Source: Sphingomonas sp. CBMAI 2297 (lineage in GTDB: Bacteria; Pseudomonadota; Alphaproteobacteria; Sphingomonadales; Sphingomonadaceae). Taken from it: 64,000 bases of DNA. The stretch's first letter is position 1. Each line of letters opens with the position of its first letter. The stretch is taken from assembly GCF_029870595.1 (NCBI RefSeq), contig NZ_JAPDIR010000022.1:1-64000 (forward strand). Reading direction: 5' to 3'. A model generated the notes under the pieces. It worked only from the letters and a program-made list of their open reading frames with translations, searched no databases and had not been told where the DNA came from. Positions 12,601 through 16,621 of the stretch are shown piece by piece. Both the position numbers and the translations under genes were made by a program.

Positions 12601-13389
12601 GACGGCGAGCATGCCAGCGTCCGCGGCGATACCGACGGCCGCTTCCGCGCCGGCTTCGAGAAGCCGCTGGGCGGCGACTGGATGATCGGCGGCGCGATCG
12701 GCTATGACAGCCTCGGCAATGCCAGGATCGACGGGCTGCGCGCCAATTCGGACGGCAACGGTGTCCATGCCGGTATCGGCGCGCGCTATGCGGGTGCGAG
12801 CGGCGCGCAGTTCGCCGCCTCGGTGAGCGGCGGCTGGCAATGGACCGAGCTGCGCCGCGGCGTGAGCATCTTCGACACGCGCCAGGGCGTGGGCAACCAG
12901 GGCACCGGCTATTTCCAGGGCAGCGCCGAGGCGGCCTGGGTGCTCGGCCAGGGCATGGTGTTCGCGCGGCCGGCGGTGCGCGGCTTCGTCACCGCGCTGC
13001 GCCAGGGCGGCTTCACCGAGCACGGGCTCGAGGGCCTGGGCGTCGAGAGCCTCTCGCACACCCAGTGGATCGGCACCGTCGCGCCCGAGCTGAGCCTGGG
13101 CGTGCGGCTCGCCGGCAGCGGCCCGACCAGCGCGACCTTCGCGATCACCGGCGGCGGCGTGTTCAACACCACCGACCGGATCGCGGCGCCGTTCCGCCTG
13201 CTCGGCGGCAACGCCTCGGCCGCGCCGGCGACGATCACGACGCTGATGGATCGCCAGGCCGCGCATGTCGGCGCGGAGCTGCGGGTGGTGGGCAACGAGA
13301 ACCTGTCGCTGCGGCTCGGCTATGACGGCGAGTTCGGCAAGCGCACCACGGACCATCGCGCCAGCCTGAGCGCCCGCATCCGCTTCTGA
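676..13389 (+). CDS. Giant repeat-rich type V autotransporter (4237 aa)
   Basis: A self-secreting surface protein: a long passenger is exported through its own C-terminal outer-membrane barrel; adhesion or aggregation is the usual role of such proteins, but the ligand is unknown. The start ATG follows GGGGGAA at 664-670. Residues about 1-80 are a charged, helix-prone extension; a signal-like stretch (RQLKRIGLLLAMGTAAWA, then AAAH) covers about 80-110. Residues about 370-3625 hold some 50 repeats of roughly 65 residues, each centred on a motif like GIxAQSxGGGGGxGG followed by IGGxGGxGG. A non-repetitive stretch follows, then a beta-barrel from about residue 3965, with the two-cysteine stretch FGCGTLAGPAGDGCAW just before it, ending RASLSARIRF with the terminal Phe typical of barrels. 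A dyad hairpin follows the stop. The gene stands alone. The autotransporter call is firm; the function is not. Confidence 0.88.
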   Translation: MVRRTDAVRLARLAALVDATGDAVDADRLSRAQRSDFISEIGAVLSLLADRSAALSHALERLRDRIAGAGAPRRPRQADRRLFGTLARQLKRIGLLLAMGTAAWATTAAAHVSVSRMALAKAMAAPMPAPPAIPPVHVGDMVLNPVTDANERVVEVINDALVRTDQNNTILLANTVGQTFTDTNTNITYTVSAVQLTSGRVTGVTLDKSGGGTVTTPIVTDVSAGVGSAPPPQGNGSTGSTSSGFTFPTAAGDLHQYSNVQRGANGGNGSFGAGVEICIFGGCFTIGANASAGGGGANGPNITATVTPANNGNITTISDNLPGIAAISAGGNGGKGGDGAGNVRGGAGGGAGRGGNVDLSSSVTIATSGVRSYGILAQSIAGRGGAGGTGYLFSGGGASGPAAQGGTVTVTNSGQIQTTNIGAIGILAQSLGGNAGTSGGSYGIVGNPGAGSVGGDGGNVTVEHSGIVRTEGVDAVGIQAQSIGGSGGNVGGTGGIVAFGGTAGNGGNGGSATINVRAGAEVTTINSGAYGVFAQSIGGGGGSAGGSGGLVAFGSDGSTAGNGGSASALVEAGATVTTGGANAHGVFVESVGGGGGAGGASGGAVAVGGKGGSGGTGGAASATIGGAVRTGGVDARGVFVQSVGGGGGSAEGTGGLVSIGGSGTGGGLAGSASASITATGSVVTTGKGADAVFVQSVGGGGGAGSGSGGVVALGGTGGTGGNGGTVTVGNAGTVRTEGDGARGIFAQSVGGGGGKGGDSGGLVTIGGNGSAASTGGTVTITNTGSVTTLRNNATAIFAQSVGGGGGDGGTTGGVLLTIGGKGASGGNAGLVTVNHSGNIGTGGNDSNGIFAQSIGGGGGNGGASASLSAFVGVAIGGAGSAGGNGGIVDVNLTPRSVMVGGVPTQLDPFIATSGDRSRGIQLQSIGGGGGNGGFAVQATGGFFGGASVAIGGSGGTGGTGGHVTLDGDAVILTTGDNAQGILAQSVGGGGGAGGFTVSVAAAAGPALGASVSLGIGGSGGSGGNGGLVEVRSGGAIQTDGDFSTGLLTQSVGGGGGNGGFNVSAAIAAGGGGAVSFAVGIGGKGANAGNGGVVDTDFDGTISTGGDDAGGAVIQSVGGAGGSGGFNVSGAVSFAGTTSVGVAVGIGGAGGGGGDGGKVTGRVGGNVQTTGDRATGVLIQSAGGGGGNGGFNIAGSISGSGNYAGGISVGLGGAGAGGGRGGEVTGTAAGTIYTSGDQSDGLLVQSLGGGGGAGGFNISGSIAGSATFGGGLSVGLGGAGGTGGNALHATGSALAAVHTLGDQSRGVVVQSNGGGGGVGGFNVSGSIGGSGSYGAAVNIGLGGSGGGAGNGGEVDASAVSILTEGNQSGGFLAQSAGGGGGAGGFNVSGGVSFGGTAAGALSVGLGGSGGGGGGAMRVGATVTGNVVTLGDQSTAITAQSLGGGGGTGGFNVSGGIGISGTVAGAINVGIGGSGGSGGDAGKVTLTVTGTTATAGDESDGILAQSVGGGGGAGAFNVSGGIAVAKDGAGTLGIGLGGAGGSGGDGKAVTLNVNQGVADTADTLVAVSTEGDDARGIVAQSLGGGGGNGAFNVTGGIAGSKSGAGNIGVGIGGAGATAGNAEAVIANINGDVATRGARSGGALIQSVGGGGGNGGFNVSGGIAVSKELTGNVLVGVGGFGGAGGDAGTVDATLTSDIGTRGDDSLGLTVQSLGGSGGNGAFNVTGGLSLSAGNGSSGTLGVGVGGFGDSGGNAKAVTAALTGDVGTLGARSGAILIQSAGGGGGNGGFNVTGSIALSSGGTGTLGVGIGGFGGNGGDAATVDATLSGNVATSGAESAGALIQSLGGGGGNGAFNVTGSLSISAGNNTSIGAAIGIGGFGGDGGISQKVTASVAGDYRTRGSDSAGVVAQSIAGGGGAGGINVSGAIALSTGTAGTASIGIGGFGGDGGKAGDVELTRTGNTVTGGADSDGVVAQSIGGGGGRGGIDVAGGISGSTSGSTGSFGFGLGGFGGGGGEAGNVTARVTGNVLATGNGGVVAHAAQTINFLGFDFSFPAYRTIANGSNGVIAQSVGGGGGQGGLNVTGQIALTSPGSSSASRVAALGIGGFGGDGGNAGTVELSVKAPGADRVQVVASGDERSAVIAQSLGGSGGIGGINVSGGISLDGQLTVGIGGFGGDGGLGRKVTANVDADLFAQGTSARGLLVQSVGGGGGTGGINISGGITADTTATEPTLVFGIGGFGGAGNASGDVIATQNGQVMVDGYEAAGIIVQSVAGGGGDGGLNVSAALNNAGAGKSKLTGVALAAGLGGTGGTGADAGDVTFTSNGNVLVNTKVTSGAGGAVTLSATDYVGKATGILVQSVGGGGGQGGIDVAGAVSRQGAPIALGIGGTGGAGGNAGDVTVTRGYTMVGGVETATPGLIRTFGDESNGMTVQSIGGGGGNAGFNLVLDVTLAPAGNSPFAAVVNVGGSGGDAGAGGDVTLRHRGDIGTSGALSDGILAQSISKGGGNGTFNLAGGYTRDANQLNLSIGGRGGIGGEAGDVEVDHDGAIVTTGERSIGIHAQSIGGGGGNASFDFGLVPGAKNQFALSLGQSGGTGGTGGEVTVNAAGAIDTSGGYSSAIFAQSVGGGGGNSGSFKIGGTVGTGSGSSAQSFAGSVGVGLDGGVGATGGAVSVVNAANLTTRGVESRGIWAQSIGGSGGAGGSGTGVMVNTTAALTVAVGGTGGVGSKSSTVDVGNSARIVTGGDDADGILAQSIGGGGGTGGFAASVALQYKGSGNTSNTMGIAVGGSGGTAGIGDTVTVTNTGVIATSGARAFGIRAQSIGGGGGIGGAVIDFRAQGKSANNSINVNVGGAGGTGEKAGDVSVTNEGLIWTKGEDAAGISANSIGGGGGDAGLVLQLAVGATGADKQTHSARVTIGGNGGSGGAGGKVTVVNRDTGGANSGDILTEGKGAYGIFAQSLGGGGGNSSTILALTGVSSGKDSVAFGFNFGAVGGSGNIGGVVEVTNAGTIETRGEGAHGILAQSIGGGGGNGGMALTGSLLIGAPTSAPLIAIGGVGGNGGNGGAVTVTNSGSILTRGAKANGIVAQSIGGGGGNAGLGAALTPEPASLTLSNEIALIVGLTGGGTGGTGGAVTVNQTGDITVLGAGSQAIVAESINGGGGTLGLDFSGITGLPGLPVVGPHGNTERPNPLVVARAGADGASGMNAGKVTVNSNGTIGAGGRNGVGISNQAIGGGGGTIDIDLDIVALRDPTVTDPQAPVGVRLALGGLGGADNDGGDITGSHAGSVTTNGDGAAGALAQSIGGGGGRGIIDVTAELASFFAGASVTLGADGTTGASGGAIQRGMTGAISTTGKFAPGAIVQSIGGGGGSAIVEIALGTGATAAAPSVLDVDATAPGTGPSAGLAPQSQRALAYWLAGAGADPLAAAPPAVPPTAIALGANGGAGLDGGTVTLAYAGGFATLGDYSPALVVQSIGAGGGEVRLTGGSASVTLGGSGGASGNGGSVTVSNNGAVQTAGNHAHGVFLQSIGGGGGAVLGAIDSASIAFNPGNTGNGGAIRFDQTGNITVLGANSIGVVAQSLGGGGGWVEGIFAGNGTGTGAGGAIDLRLSGSVFAAGLNSTGIFAQSQGSTGTGNIRVTANNLVRGGAGTGAGIRLAGGAANLIQLTSGSISAVSGLAIDTGAGNDRVENSGTIIGNVDLGSGTNALVNNASGVFIAFSRIDLRDGAGSSGSFANAGDFQMGLAASRTPIDLLHGASFANLDGVGTPATNLLYGARVINTVDLDGDFTQSATGHLAFDVAFGPYASDRVNVSGNTSVAGTGDVILTWMQDKNPVTLFATAGTATNNGLVIRDTLAVDYRVLANSAGIQLAFDTNFGQPFLNGNERALGAYMDRAVTAGSSAGIGRLLALLGNIQAGGEAQYRAIFDQLNPEPYLIASLTQFGAARDFSSNLFGCGTLAGPAGDGCAWSQAGGHVFKRSGDGEHASVRGDTDGRFRAGFEKPLGGDWMIGGAIGYDSLGNARIDGLRANSDGNGVHAGIGARYAGASGAQFAASVSGGWQWTELRRGVSIFDTRQGVGNQGTGYFQGSAEAAWVLGQGMVFARPAVRGFVTALRQGGFTEHGLEGLGVESLSHTQWIGTVAPELSLGVRLAGSGPTSATFAITGGGVFNTTDRIAAPFRLLGGNASAAPATITTLMDRQAAHVGAELRVVGNENLSLRLGYDGEFGKRTTDHRASLSARIRF
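1780..11550 (+). repeat. In-frame tandem glycine-rich repeats of the autotransporter passenger
   Basis: About 50 imperfect copies (51 counted by eye, including degenerate ones) of a unit averaging about 195 bases. The best conserved core encodes AQS(I/V/L)GGGGGxGG, built from runs of GGC codons; it is followed by a variable segment, an IGGxGGxGGxGG stretch and a short strand-turn element such as VTVxNxGxIxTxG. Copies at about 3600-8000 share an extra GGFNVSGGI element, so the array has internal subfamilies. The first and last copies lack most glycines (for example IFAQSQGSTG near 11530), as expected for decaying array ends. Confidence 0.9.
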
Positions 13390-13399
13390 TCGCATGGGG

Positions 13400-13432
13400 G
13401 CTGTCCAGGGCATGAGGCGCGCCCTGGGCAGC
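13400..13432. terminator. Hairpin after the autotransporter gene
   Basis: Arms GCTGTCCAGGGC (13400-13411) and GCCCTGGGCAGC (13421-13432) pair over 12 positions with one G-T wobble, around a 9-base loop. It begins 11 bases after the autotransporter stop. No T run follows on either strand, so this is a possible bidirectional or Rho-assisted terminator between convergent genes rather than a classical one. Confidence 0.45.
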
Positions 13433-13486
13433 TCCGTCAAGCCGATCGAGCAGCCCCCGGCGGATCACATTGACGAGATCCCAATA

Positions 13487-13515
13487 GCCGTCATCCCCGC
13501 GAAGGCGGCGATGGC
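13487..13515. repeat. REP-like palindromic element
   Basis: GCCGTCATCCCCGC (13487-13500), a GAAG loop, then GCGGCGATGGC form an imperfect palindrome. A close relative of its left arm occurs in inverted orientation at 36771-36791. Such short dyads between genes are common in proteobacterial genomes. A function in mRNA stability or termination is possible but not shown. Confidence 0.4.
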
Positions 13516-13558
13516 CGGGCGGAATACGGGCACGAAGCCCGGACAGCCCGCCCATGCC

Positions 13559-15211
13559 TCATCGCATCGTGCGGATCTCGTCGTCGCTTCCCGTCAGCTC
13601 CCAGCGGATCAGCGAGATCGGGATCGAGCCCGCCGCGCGGAAGCGATCGTGGAACGTCTTGATGTCGAACCCCTCGCCTTCGCGCATCGCCACATCGGCC
13701 AGCAGCTTCTCCAGCTCGACCTTGCCCATGTAATAGCCGATGCCATAGCCCGGCTGGCGCAGGTACAGCTCGATGTCGAACTGCGCGACGGCATCGCCCG
13801 GCTGCATCCATTTGGGCGTGCGCGAGACCAGCGAGGCATTGGCCTGTTTCCAGGTCCATTCGTTCGCCTGCATCTTCAGCTCGGGCAGGATGCGCGCCGC
13901 GCGCTTGGCGCCCAGGATATAGTCGATCTCGCGCGCCTTGGGCCGGTCCGCCAGCATGCCCGACTGGATCAGGAATTCCTCGAGGTAAAAGGCCCAGCCT
14001 TCGTTGCGCAGGCCGTTGACGAAGAACAGCCGCGGCTGGCCGCGCACCGGGCGCGTGTCGCGCGCCGCCTGAAGTTCGTCAAAGGCATGGCCGGGCAGGT
14101 TGTGCGCGCGCAGCGGCCGCCCGTCGCGGAACTCGGCCTGGAAGAAGAAATGGAGATGCTGCGGCGCATCGAACAGGCCCGGCCTGGACGGATCCTTCTC
14201 GAAGGGGAACTGGTACGGCCCCTCCTCCGGATCATGCTTCACATAGTCCGGGACCGTCACCCATTGGCCGTCGCGCAGGAACCTGAGCAGGTCCTCGTCC
14301 TCCGCCTTGCGCTTGGCGTCGAACTCGGCGCGGGTCTTGACCGGCTCGGGCATCGGAATGGCCCGGTCGCGATGCTCCTCGATCTTCAGAAAGGCCAGCT
14401 GGCGCTGATATTCGCGCTCGCCGATCACCCGGATCTCCTCCGGCGTATAGGGCAGCAGCAGCACGTGCCTGAGATACCAGGCGTAATTCTCCGCCCCCAC
14501 CCCGCCATGCGCGGGAAGCCCGGCCTCGATGCCCTCCAGCCACGCTTTGAACGCGGCGGCGGCGGCCTGGGCGCGCTTCGCCGGGGCGACGAGCAGAGGC
14601 TGGCGCTTCGCCGCTTCCGCCGCCAGCGCGCCATAGACGTTCACTTCCACCTGCTTCTGCACGATCGCCAGCCGGGCAAGGTCGCCGCGCGCATCGGTGA
14701 GGTTCGCCCGGGCCTGGCGCAGCGCCCCGGGCACCGCGTTCAGCCGGGCGGCCAGCGCCGCGGCCGCGTCCTTCGCGACCGGCAGCGCCGGGATCGCGAT
14801 GGCGCCGTGCATCTTGGGCCCGAAGCCGAGATTGGTGGTGCTGTAGAAGGCCGGATCGCGCTTCCAGGGCTGCGTCACCCGGTGCTGGAACTCCAGCCCG
14901 CGCATCTCGGCGAGCACCACCATGTAGTCGACGCGCCGCGGGATCGGCCAGGCGCTGTCGTCGATCGCCGCCAGCCGCGCCTCGAAGCGCTGGAGCCCGG
15001 CATAATGGCGCGCCATCGTCTCGGGCGAATAATCGGGCACGCCCCGCACCATCGGCGGCGGCACGAAGGCGCGAAACTCCTGGTAGAGCGCGACCAGCGC
15101 GTCATAGCCCTGCGGTGCGGCCTGAGCCTGGGCGCGTGCGGGCGCCGCCAACGGGATCGGAAGCGCCGGCAACGCCAGCAGCACGGCAGCAAGACCCAGA
15201 CGCCTCTTCAT
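13559..15211 (-). CDS. Secreted DUF885 protein with atypical H-N-x-P-G-H motif
   Basis: A 550-residue exported protein of the DUF885 family, which contains putative zinc hydrolases/peptidases. The chosen start is the ATG at 15211, 7 bases after GGGGAG; an in-frame TTG at 15226 would bury that site. The signal peptide (MKRRLGLAAVLLALPALPIP, cleavage near ARAQA) points to the periplasm. The family signature is usually HExxPGH plus a downstream EGW. Here it reads HNLPGH at His370-His375, so the catalytic Glu position is Asn, while NEGWAFYLEE (Glu404) is kept. The C-terminus resembles the DUF885 protein at 48747 (LxRxxLTGxDDEIR), which shares the altered motif. The gene is convergent with the autotransporter; the aminotransferase lies upstream on the same strand across a hairpin. 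Substrate unknown. Confidence 0.8.
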   Translation of the reverse strand: MKRRLGLAAVLLALPALPIPLAAPARAQAQAAPQGYDALVALYQEFRAFVPPPMVRGVPDYSPETMARHYAGLQRFEARLAAIDDSAWPIPRRVDYMVVLAEMRGLEFQHRVTQPWKRDPAFYSTTNLGFGPKMHGAIAIPALPVAKDAAAALAARLNAVPGALRQARANLTDARGDLARLAIVQKQVEVNVYGALAAEAAKRQPLLVAPAKRAQAAAAAFKAWLEGIEAGLPAHGGVGAENYAWYLRHVLLLPYTPEEIRVIGEREYQRQLAFLKIEEHRDRAIPMPEPVKTRAEFDAKRKAEDEDLLRFLRDGQWVTVPDYVKHDPEEGPYQFPFEKDPSRPGLFDAPQHLHFFFQAEFRDGRPLRAHNLPGHAFDELQAARDTRPVRGQPRLFFVNGLRNEGWAFYLEEFLIQSGMLADRPKAREIDYILGAKRAARILPELKMQANEWTWKQANASLVSRTPKWMQPGDAVAQFDIELYLRQPGYGIGYYMGKVELEKLLADVAMREGEGFDIKTFHDRFRAAGSIPISLIRWELTGSDDEIRTMR

Positions 15212-15254
15212 CCCATTTCTCCCCAATTCGTCGAGTTGAAGCTCTCACCGCTCT

Positions 15255-15285
15255 TCGTCGCTCCGGCCCCGCGCCGGGGCGACGA
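15255..15285. terminator. Strong hairpin between aminotransferase and DUF885 genes
   Basis: TCGTCGCTCCGGC (15255-15267) pairs with GCCGGGGCGACGA (15273-15285): a 13-pair stem with one wobble and a 5-base loop. It sits 27 bases downstream of the aminotransferase stop (minus strand). It lacks a clear T run. It may end or attenuate transcription after the aminotransferase, or may simply be a REP-like element. Confidence 0.5.
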
Positions 15286-15311
15286 CGGAGGAATGCAACC
15301 GCCCGCGCCCT

Positions 15312-16481
15312 TCAGAGCGCGTTGAAGAACCGCCCCAGCCGCTCCATCGCCTCGGCCACCCGCGCCTCGGATTCCGATCCGAAGCAGACGCGCAGATGCC
15401 CCTCCCCGCCCGGGCCGTAGAAGCTTCCCGATTCGACCACGACATGCGCTTCCTTCAGGATCGCCATGGCGAGGTCCTGCGAGGAGCGCCCGGTGCCGCT
15501 GATGTCCGGAAAGGCATAGATCGTCCCTTCCGGCTCGGCGCAGCTGACGCCCGGCATCTGGTTGAGCGCCTGGACGACGATGTCGCGCTTGCGGCGATCG
15601 GCCTCGACCATCGCCAGCATCGCGTCCTGCGGCCCCTCCACGGCGGCGCGGGCACCTTCCTGGATGAAGACGTTGACGTGCGTCACATCGGTCATGGTGA
15701 TGCGCAGGATCGCGGGCATCAGCTTCGCATCGGCGGTCAGATAGCCGATCCGCCAGCCGTCCATCGAATAGGCCTTGGTGAAGGCGAAGCAGGTGATGGT
15801 CCGGTCGCGCATGCCAGGCAGGCTGGCGATGCTGACATGCTCGGCCCTGCCATAGGTGATATATTCATAGACCTCGTCGGAGAGCACCAGCAGGTCGTGC
15901 TCGATCGCCAGGTCGGCGACGTGCTGGAGTTCCGCGCGGCTATAGACTCGGCCGGTGGGGTTGGCCGGGTTGACCAGCACGATCATCCGCGTGCGATCGG
16001 TGATCTTCGCGGCGATCCTCTCCCTTGAGATCGCGAAATTGTCCGCCTTGTCGAGATCGGCGATCACCACCTTGCCGCCGGCCAGCTCGGTCTTGCCGAT
16101 ATGCTGGGGGTAATAGGGATCGAGCAGGATCACTTCGTCGCCGGGATCGATCGCGGCCATGAAGGCGGCGAAGGAAGCATGGGTGAGCCCGTTGCACACC
16201 AGCACCTCGTCGACGCCATAGTCCAGGCCGTTGAACGCGGCGAGCTTCTCCGCCAGCGCCCGGCGGAAGGAGAGCGTGCCGCGGAAATCGCCATAATGGA
16301 CGATGCCCGCGTCGAGCGCCGCCTTGGCCGCTTCCTTGATGTGCGCGGGCGTGTCCGCATGCGGGCGGCCGAATTCGAGGTGGATCAGGTCCACGCCCGC
16401 CGCGTCCAGCTTCGCCGCTTCGTCGTACATGCCGAAGCTCTTCTTCGATCCGCCCGTCAGGCGCTGTGCCGGCCACTTCAT
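15312..16481 (-). CDS. PLP-dependent aminotransferase, class I/II
   Basis: A fold-type-I aminotransferase of 389 residues that would move an amino group between an amino acid and a 2-oxoacid in the cytoplasm. The start is the ATG at 16481, preceded by GGGAGG with good spacing; an in-frame GTG lies 15 bases upstream. Visible motifs: NPANPTG (residues 171-177), SDEVYE (201-206) and the PLP Schiff-base lysine in FTKAYSMDGWRIGY (Lys236), plus the C-terminal substrate-carboxylate arginine region HLRVCFG. The substrate cannot be read from sequence. The gene is divergent, by 140 bases, from the anthraniloyl-CoA monooxygenase operon and shares a palindrome-rich control region with it, so an aromatic amino acid (tryptophan or kynurenine type) is a reasonable guess. 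Confidence 0.85.
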   Translation of the reverse strand: MKWPAQRLTGGSKKSFGMYDEAAKLDAAGVDLIHLEFGRPHADTPAHIKEAAKAALDAGIVHYGDFRGTLSFRRALAEKLAAFNGLDYGVDEVLVCNGLTHASFAAFMAAIDPGDEVILLDPYYPQHIGKTELAGGKVVIADLDKADNFAISRERIAAKITDRTRMIVLVNPANPTGRVYSRAELQHVADLAIEHDLLVLSDEVYEYITYGRAEHVSIASLPGMRDRTITCFAFTKAYSMDGWRIGYLTADAKLMPAILRITMTDVTHVNVFIQEGARAAVEGPQDAMLAMVEADRRKRDIVVQALNQMPGVSCAEPEGTIYAFPDISGTGRSSQDLAMAILKEAHVVVESGSFYGPGGEGHLRVCFGSESEARVAEAMERLGRFFNAL

Positions 16482-16515
16482 CCCTAGACCTCCCACGACT
16501 CGATTACCTGTGAAT

Positions 16516-16530
16516 AATTGCGTGATATAT
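16516..16530 (+). promoter_or_regulatory. Shared element AATTGCGTGAT, site A
   Basis: AATTGCGTGATATAT lies between the divergent aminotransferase (ATG 16481) and monooxygenase (ATG 16622) genes. The first 11 bases recur exactly, on the other strand, upstream of the M24 peptidase (25801-25815), and a close variant precedes the TonB receptor gene (48352-48365). It is therefore a candidate site for a common regulator; the binding protein is unknown. Confidence 0.4.
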
Positions 16531-16566
16531 GATATTTCAAGCTTGAAATTTTAGGCTTGAAATATC
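16531..16566. promoter_or_regulatory. Nested palindromic operator between aminotransferase and aryl-CoA operon
   Basis: Two overlapping dyads are visible: a perfect 16-base palindrome ATTTCAAGCTTGAAAT (16534-16549), and a perfect 12-base inverted repeat GATATTTCAAGC (16531-16542) / GCTTGAAATATC (16555-16566). In effect there are three half-sites of the form CTTGAAAT. MarR-family regulators commonly bind AT-rich palindromes of this size, and one is encoded inside the operon (19688). Placement between divergent starts fits an operator controlling both genes. Binding is inferred. Confidence 0.6.
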
Positions 16567-16621
16567 TAGGATCCGGGCGTTAGGTGACACGGACGGAGTC
16601 GCCGCGAGGGAGTTCTGCTCG

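Noticed and set aside
9991..13440. A 1149-codon minus-strand open frame
   Set aside because: Same cause as above; it covers the barrel-coding part of the autotransporter antisense and resembles no family.
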